Below, piece by piece: positions 1 to 4,900 of a stretch of DNA of 7,180 nt (positions are counted from its first letter, which is position 1; every line of letters begins with the position of its first letter). Both the position numbers and the translations under genes were made by a program. The DNA comes from Planctomycetota bacterium (lineage in GTDB: Bacteria > Planctomycetota > Planctomycetia > Pirellulales > UBA1268), in the NCBI GenBank assembly GCA_003670825.1, contig QWQL01000076.1:1-7180 (forward strand). Direction: 5' to 3'. Below the pieces are notes generated by a model, which was not told the origin of the DNA, searched no databases, and worked only from the letters and a program-made list of their open reading frames with translations.

Positions 1-178
1 AAGACATTATCCGGTATTACCTGCAGTTTCCCGCAGCTATCCCAGACCTCGGGGTAGGTACCTACACATTACTGTCCCTTTCGCCGCTGTCCCCGTATTG
101 CTACGGTTCTCGCTCGACTTGCATGCCTAATCCACGCCGCCAACGTTCACTCTGAGCCAGAATCAAACCCTTCAATTT
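1..178 (-). rRNA. rrs: 16S ribosomal RNA, 5' end (partial)
   Basis: The minus strand reads as the start of small-subunit rRNA: an AAATTGAAG-like 5' end at about 178, the near-universal TTTGATTCTGGCTCAG, then GAACGTTGGCGGCGTGG and GCATGCAAGTCGAGCGAGAA. The V1 helix is very short (CCGTA, GCAA loop, TACGG at 93-106), and GCGGCGAAAGGG replaces the common GCGGACGGG; both are typical of planctomycetes. The gene continues past position 1, so only roughly the first 178 nucleotides are visible. Linkage to a 23S gene cannot be judged. Assignment to Pirellulales is from memory of related sequences. The 5' end is placed by comparison with the E. coli 16S start and could be off by a few bases. Confidence 0.96.
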
Positions 179-190
179 TTGGTTCTTCAT

Positions 191-216
191 GCCACATCTA
201 CCGAAGCAGATGCGGC
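191..216 (-). other. Perfect cUUCGg hairpin in the 16S leader
   Basis: In the RNA sense, GCCGCATCTGC, TTCG, GTAGATGTGGC form an 11-bp stem (nine Watson-Crick pairs and two G-U) closed by C-G around a UUCG tetraloop, one of the most stable known RNA tetraloops. It ends 12 bases before the mature 16S 5' end. Plausible roles are helping leader folding, 5' end processing, or insulating leader from 16S. The structure is read directly from the sequence; the role is inference. Confidence 0.75.
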
Positions 217-258
217 GTTGATTTGCCTGAATCTCAAGAGATTCGATCTAACTTATTG

Positions 259-295
259 AAAAAAATGGTTCATGAACGAACACCGGTTGCCCGGT
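259..295 (-). other. GNRA hairpin, palindrome and U7 tract in the 16S leader
   Basis: In the RNA sense there is a 5-bp hairpin with a GCAA loop (ACCGG, GCAA, CCGGT; 295-282), then the palindrome GTTCATGAAC (276-267), then seven U (265-259). This loosely resembles a weak intrinsic terminator downstream of the boxA element, which would be expected to suppress termination. The pairing just before the U tract is short, so genuine termination here is doubtful. Confidence 0.35.
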
Positions 296-337
296 CTTCG
301 GTCACTTGCCGGTCACAATCGCGTGCCGGCCGAAACC
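293..337 (-). other. Compound stem-loop in the 16S leader
   Basis: In the RNA sense, an outer stem pairs GGTTTCGG (337-330) with CCGAAGACC (301-293, one bulged base). Alternatively, or partly together with it, an inner stem forms between GCCGGCAC (330-323) and GTGaCCGGC (316-308, one bulged A). The outer stem uses the ACC that also starts the downstream GCAA hairpin at 295-282, so those two folds exclude each other. Leader helices like this often belong to the pre-16S processing stem, whose other half would lie beyond the window. Confidence 0.4.
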
Positions 338-357
338 AAAAGAGATCAACTGCCGAA

Positions 358-370
358 TTGTCAAAGATCA
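358..370 (-). promoter_or_regulatory. rRNA boxA antitermination element
   Basis: The minus strand reads TGATCTTTGACAA, which differs at two positions from the E. coli rrn leader boxA (TGCTCTTTAACAA). boxA RNA is the NusB/NusE binding site that starts rRNA antitermination. The position supports the call: it lies just after a boxB-like hairpin, about 35-50 bases downstream of the predicted start, and about 180 bases before mature 16S. Confidence 0.8.
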
Positions 371-373
371 GTC

Positions 374-404
374 CGCCCTGGGAATGTTGCCATTCCTTCG
401 GGCG
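374..404 (-). promoter_or_regulatory. boxB-like hairpin of the rRNA leader
   Basis: In the RNA sense, CGCCC (404-400) pairs with GGGCG (378-374). After a small internal loop (GAA opposite CA), GGAATG (396-391) pairs with CATTCC (386-381) around a GCAA GNRA loop. The structure sits between the predicted transcription start and boxA, the same order as boxB-boxA in E. coli rrn leaders. boxB in rrn operons is not conserved in sequence, so the label rests on position and shape. Confidence 0.6.
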
Positions 405-412
405 AGCCTCCA

Positions 413-440
413 AGCATAGCAGCGTTCGACCACCGGTCAA
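413..440 (-). promoter_or_regulatory. Predicted 16S rRNA promoter
   Basis: The minus strand has TTGACC (440-435, five of six to the -35 consensus), a 16-base spacer, and TATGCT (418-413, four of six to -10). A TG dinucleotide one base upstream makes an extended -10. The predicted start is near 406, immediately before the boxB-like hairpin, with a GC-rich discriminator as in growth-regulated rRNA promoters. No strong AT-rich UP element lies upstream; there is only a short AAAATT at 467-462. The sigma specificity is assumed to be the housekeeping type. Confidence 0.6.
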
Positions 441-453
441 CAGCCTGCACTGC

Positions 454-472
454 CGCCGAGGAATTTTCGGCG
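454..472. repeat. Inverted repeat upstream of the rRNA promoter
   Basis: CGCCGA (454-459) and TCGGCG (467-472) form a perfect 6-bp inverted repeat around a 7-base spacer, about 14 bases upstream of the predicted -35. It has no U tract. It could be an operator-like site or a protease 3' end hairpin; neither is shown by the sequence. Confidence 0.3.
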
Positions 473-492
473 AGCACCCTTTATCGGCATGC

Positions 493-529
493 GGGCGCCG
501 GGGCTTCAGTCACGACGCAGCCGCCGCCC
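493..529 (-). terminator. Possible 3' hairpin of the protease transcript
   Basis: In the direction of the protease transcript, CGCCC-type sequence at 529-525 pairs with 497-493, and an inner 4-bp stem pairs AGCC (519-522) with GGCT (502-505). The hairpin begins about 38 bases after the protease stop. There is no U-rich tail, so a classical intrinsic terminator is not supported. It is noted because something should separate this transcript from the rRNA promoter downstream. Confidence 0.25.
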
Positions 530-566
530 GGGAGGTCTGCGGCCCGCACGAAAAGCGGAAACTCGT

Positions 567-1700
567 CTATTTTTCAGCATCCAAGACCACCGTCACATCG
601 AGCTGGTGCCCCTCTCGCTGCACGCTGATCAGCACCTCATCACCCGGATTTCGTGACTCCACCGCCGAGAGAAAATCGTCCGCAGTCCGCACCGCTTGCC
701 CAGCCACGGCGACGATCAGATCCGCTCCCGCCCGATCAACCCGCGAGGATTCAACGGTGAAAGGCCCCTGTCGCCGCCGTTCCCGGATGATTTTGAAGCC
801 TCGGAGCCCAGCACGCTCCGCGGGCCCATCCGGGGCGAGTTCGGCCACGACGAGCCCTGCATCCGACTGGTAGACCCGCGCGATGCCAGCGTCGGGCCGC
901 ACCACCTTTCCCTGCCGAATCAGCTGCGGCACGATCCGCGACAGGGTACCGACCGGGATGGCAAATCCCACGCCGGCGCTCTGGCCGGTGCGACTGGCGA
1001 TCGCCGTCGTCATGCCGATCAGGTGGCTGCCGCTATCCACGAGCGGGCCGCCCGAGTTACCCGGGTTGATCGCGGCGTCGGTTTGGATGATTGATTTGAT
1101 GGTCCGGCCTGTTTTCGTGGGTAGAGACCGGTTGAGGCTGGAGATGATGCCCGTCGTGAGCGTCCGCTCGAGGCCGAACGGGTTGCCGATCGCAAACACC
1201 CGCTGGCCGACCCGCAGATCGTTGGACATGCCAAACGTCGCGGGATGCAGGATTGCCTGGGGAGCCTCGACCTTGATCACCGCCACGTCGGTCGCCGGAT
1301 CGATTCCGATCACCCGCGCGGCATGGGCAGAACCGTCGTAGAGCACGGCCTGAATCTCACGGGCTCCTTCGACGACGTGGAAGTTGGTGAGCACGTGCCC
1401 CTCCCGATCCAGCACGATTCCGGATCCGGCCCCCTCTGACGGCACCTCCATCAGAAACAGCCCCGTGGCCACCGTGGCCTTGGTGTTGATGTTGACCACG
1501 CTGCGATTCACCGCCTCGTAGACGGCGATGTTGGTCTGCTCCTCCACCGTGAAACGGCGGTCTTCATTCGCCGCGACGACCGGAAGTGTTGCTACCTGTC
1601 CGCAGACCACCGACGCCGACACGATTCCGAATCCTGGCGTCGCCGCCAGGCAGAGCCAGCGACGCGCATGAAGTGCCAGGTGCGCTCGAAAACGATGCAT
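567..1700 (-). CDS. Exported HtrA/DegP-like serine protease with one PDZ domain
   Basis: This is a trypsin-fold protease of the HtrA/DegP family, which cleaves or guards misfolded proteins outside the cytoplasm. Numbered from the ATG at 1700 (377 residues), the catalytic triad is His108 (TNFHVV), Asp138 (ATDVAVIKV) and Ser216 (NPGNSGGPL), all intact. The family segment GNPFGL lies between Asp and Ser. A single PDZ domain spans about 266-369 and starts at GPAERAGLRG. The N terminus is basic, then hydrophobic at about 15-33, giving a signal peptide or signal anchor. A GTG at 1748 would add 16 Arg-rich residues; I prefer 1700 because the signal then sits at the N terminus and a candidate promoter starts near 1759. 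Neither start has a clear Shine-Dalgarno. VVCG does not fit a lipobox. The PDZ carries a basic insertion (residues about 303-322). It could be a DegP, DegQ or DegS counterpart; the symbol is left open. Confidence 0.93.
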   Translation of the reverse strand: MHRFRAHLALHARRWLCLAATPGFGIVSASVVCGQVATLPVVAANEDRRFTVEEQTNIAVYEAVNRSVVNINTKATVATGLFLMEVPSEGAGSGIVLDREGHVLTNFHVVEGAREIQAVLYDGSAHAARVIGIDPATDVAVIKVEAPQAILHPATFGMSNDLRVGQRVFAIGNPFGLERTLTTGIISSLNRSLPTKTGRTIKSIIQTDAAINPGNSGGPLVDSGSHLIGMTTAIASRTGQSAGVGFAIPVGTLSRIVPQLIRQGKVVRPDAGIARVYQSDAGLVVAELAPDGPAERAGLRGFKIIRERRRQGPFTVESSRVDRAGADLIVAVAGQAVRTADDFLSAVESRNPGDEVLISVQREGHQLDVTVVLDAEK

Positions 1701-1765
1701 AAAAAACTTTCGGCGAGGTAATCCCGGGTCTCGTCGCCGGCGCGGCACCGCGACCGACCACGTCG

Positions 1766-1794
1766 ATTATCGGAGCCACATGCCGGCAGACCAA
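1766..1794 (-). promoter_or_regulatory. Candidate promoter of the HtrA-like protease
   Basis: The minus strand has TTGGTC (1794-1789), a 17-base spacer, and GATAAT (1771-1766, five of six to the -10 consensus). A start near 1759 would give a leader of about 60 bases to the ATG at 1700. The -35 is weak (three of six). The 1701-1948 intergenic region has no other convincing minus-strand pair, but I did not score it exhaustively. Confidence 0.35.
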
Positions 1795-1871
1795 GACGAG
1801 TTGTCGGCGGCGAGGAGGGGGGCGACGCGGCACTCAGCGGGAAAAAGCCGTGAAACCCGGCCAGACCGGCG

Positions 1872-1900
1872 TTGGCGGGTTGGGCCTCGCCAAATATGCT
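1872..1900 (+). promoter_or_regulatory. Candidate promoter of the mosaic surface gene
   Basis: The plus strand has TTGGCG (1872-1877), a 17-base spacer, and TATGCT (1895-1900), the same -10 hexamer predicted for the 16S promoter. A start near 1907 gives a leader of about 40 bases with GGAG at 1937-1940, eight bases before the ATG at 1949. This layout argues against the upstream in-frame GTG at 1850, which would lie before the promoter. Confidence 0.4.
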
Positions 1901-1948
1901 TTCTTGAAGATCGTGCCGGCTTTCGGCCCCCCCATCGGAGCGCTCGCC

Positions 1949-4900
1949 ATGTCCCGCCATTGGTTGCCTGCTTTCGCGATCGCCTCCGGCATCGCCCTCG
2001 CGGCGAGCGTTTCATCCGCGGCGACCGCCGCATCGGTGACCCTGGTCGAATCCTGCCCAGCCACCCACGATCAGCCGGCGGTGACGGCCGTCGGCTTCCG
2101 TGGGGCTGAGTCGTTCGCTGCCGAGGAAACCCACGTCCTCGTACTCATCGACACCTCCGCCAGCCAGACGGGAAATCACCGACAGCGTGCCGCGGCTGCC
2201 CTCACTGGCCTGCTGGATGGGGCGCGGGCTGGCGACCGGTTCGCGATTGCCGCGGTCGACGTCGCCTGCACGCCGCTCTCCGGCGGGTTTCACGCGGCAG
2301 GCGCCGCCCCGCTCAAGCAGGCTCAACTCGCGCTCGACGCCCGGACGCCGCTGGGATCGACCGATCTGGTGGCCGTCATGGAAGAGGCCACGCGGCAGTT
2401 CGCTGGCACGAGCGGACCGCGAGCCGTGGTCTACATCGGAGACGGCCCCGGCCTCAACGGCATCGATGCGACTGATTTTTCCACGCTGCTGTCCCTGCTC
2501 CGCGATGAGCGGGTGTCGGTGTCGAGCGTCGGCATCGGTCCTCAGGTGAACTGGACATGTCTCGCAGCGCTTGCCAACGCGACGGGTGGCATGCTGGCCG
2601 TTCCCGGCGTTGGCGACGATGCCGCTGCGGCCGGCAGCCGGATCGGCGGTCTCGCGATCCAGCCCGTGACCTGGCCGGGAGACGTCACGTTTCTGAACGT
2701 TGCTCCCGAATCCCGGGTGCGGATGCTGCCGGACCACCTGCCGCCGCTTCGCGGAGACCGCGACTCCATCGTGCTCATCGAAGGGGATCTCTCCAACGCA
2801 CGCCTCGAACTCTCCCTGCCCGGCGGACCCGCCATCCCCCTCTCCATTCCGTCCGCCACAGCCCGGGAAGAAAACGCCTATCTTGCCGAACTCGCGCGAA
2901 ACGCGCGGCCCACCAACGGGGTGTTTCTGCCGTTGCTCGGCCGCGAGGGACTGTCGCTGGCCCAGACCATGATCCGCGGCGAGGCGGCCACGCTCGCCGT
3001 GCTGTCGCGGCAGGCCGAGGCCACCGGTGCCCACTCGTCCGCCATGCGGCTCGCCGAGGCATCGCTGCGGCGCGACCCCGACAACACCGATGCCTCGTTG
3101 ATCCGCGAGGTCGCGCTCCGCCAACTCGAGGCCAACCCCGACGACCTACCACCGCCCGGTGTCGCCGACAGCGGAGCCCTGCCGTTCGACCCCGCCGATC
3201 CGGCTGCTCCCGGCAGGCGAGAGACCTCCGACGGGCCGGGCGGCGAACTCGCCGAACTCGAGGCGATGCGCCGGGTGCGGGCCCAAGGTCTCGAGCAGGA
3301 CACGGCCGTGAAACTCCGCGCGGCGCGAAACCTGCTTGCCAGCGATCCCGATCTGGCCCGCGAGCGGCTCAAGGAACAACAGCAGGTCATCGACCAATCC
3401 GACGACCTCGACGCCGGCATGCGGCAGCGTCTCCTCGCGCAGATCGAGATGCGGATTCGCGAATCGATCGTTCGGTCGCGGGAAAAGGTGGAATGCGATC
3501 TCGTCAACGAGCGGCGGGCAGCCATCGGCCGCGAGCGGGCCCGGCTGACCAGCGAGCTGCAGCGGCGCGAGGAGAAGATCAAGCAGCTGACCGAACGGTA
3601 TAACGCGCTGGTGGAGGAGGGGATCCGCGTGGGCTACCAACGGCCCACGAACGCGTTTGTGCAGGCGGAGCGGGATGTCGCCGAGGTCATCGCCGAGGAG
3701 GCGCCGCCGCTCTACGCCAATTATCCGATCCCGATGACGGCTCGCGAGGTGGGCCGCACGGCCCCCCTCGTCGCCCGGATCCTCGATTACGACGCTGAGA
3801 ACACCCGCGTCCGCCGCGACCAGGAACGCGGGTTTATGGATGTCCTCCATCTGACCGACGTTGCCGGCATTCCCTTCGCCGATGAACCGCCCATCCTCTA
3901 CCCGAGCGCTGAACGCTGGAAGGAGCTCACCCGCCTCCGCGAGAAGTACAAGTCGGTCGACCTGGCGAACCCGGGCAGCAAGGAGCAGAAAATCTACGCC
4001 GTCTTGGATGAACCCGTGTCGCGATTCGAGTTCACGGAAACCCCGCTCCGCGATGTCATCGTCCAGATCCGCGATGCGCAAGGCATCCCGGTGGAACTTG
4101 ACGTCAAGGCACTCGAAGACGCGGGCATCGATCTGGATACGCCGATCACCCAAAACCTGTCGGGGATTTCGCTGCGATCCGCCCTGCGACTGCTGCTCGG
4201 CAACATCGATCTCACCTACCTCATCAAAGACGAAGTGCTCCTGATCACAACCAAGGAGAAGGCCCAGGAAAACCTGGTCGTCAAGGTCTATCCAGTCGCC
4301 GATCTGGTGATGCCGATCAATCCAGGCTCGGGCGTGAATCCCTTCCAGACAGGCGGCGGCATGGGAGGGCAAGGCGGTATCAATAGCGGCCAGGGCATGG
4401 GAGGCGGCATGGGGGGAGGCGGCATGGGCGGCGGCATGGGGGGAGGCATGGGTGGCTTCTGCTGGGTGGCCCGCGAGGTGTATGGGGTGCACGATCCCCG
4501 CTGGCTCGTCTTTCGCGACTGGATCACAGCCGACGCGCCGGCATGGCTGCGTGACGCCTACGGAGCCCATGGCGAGCGCGTGGCCGCTTGGATCCACGAC
4601 AAGCCGCGGATGAAGTCGGCGCTGCGACTGCTGATGGACCGGGCCATTCACGGCCGAGTCGCGGAGGATCTCTCGGGAGGTCACTTCCAGGTGGCCGGCG
4701 CCAAGACACGACTGGCCCGCGGCGCGGGTCCCACGATCGTGCCGACCGCGGCCACGTCCGGAGCCGAAAAGGCTGCGGGACTCCCGCCGGCGGAGGACCG
4801 GATGGGCCTGCCGGAAGCCGTTCTGGCCGCGGGCGACCTGCCTGCGGCGCTCAAGGCCTATCTCCCCGCCACCGACGACGCCGCGCCGCGCGGTGCCACC

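Larger units (their letters stand above)
1701..1948. other. Divergent intergenic region
   Basis: This 248-base gap separates the minus-strand protease from the plus-strand mosaic gene. It holds the two candidate promoters, back to back with predicted starts about 150 bases apart, and the Shine-Dalgarno GGAG at 1937-1940. I see no tRNA, clear palindromic operator or recognisable small gene. A purine-rich GC stretch at 1805-1825 lies between the promoters and is of unknown meaning. Confidence 0.6.

Noticed and set aside
223..873. A 216-codon plus-strand frame over the rRNA leader and protease 3' end
   Set aside because: It overlaps the rRNA promoter, boxA and leader hairpins and the protease PDZ coding sequence. 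Its product is Ser/Arg-rich with no motif.
1599..1640. A lipoprotein signal in the protease (VVCG)
   Set aside because: The residues before Cys33 are S-V-V, which do not fit the usual L-[AS]-[GA]-C lipobox.
1850..1948. An upstream GTG extension of the mosaic protein
   Set aside because: It would add 33 residues ahead of a clear signal peptide and would place the start before the candidate promoter. ATG 1949 has GGAG at good spacing.
2012..3124. A 370-codon minus-strand frame opposite the vWA region
   Set aside because: It is antisense to a complete MIDAS-containing domain and has low-complexity Gly/Arg composition without domains.
3146..4684. A 512-codon open frame on the minus strand inside the mosaic gene
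   Set aside because: It lies entirely antisense to a gene with signal peptide, domains and internal repeats. Long antisense frames are expected in very GC-rich DNA, and its translation shows no recognisable domain.
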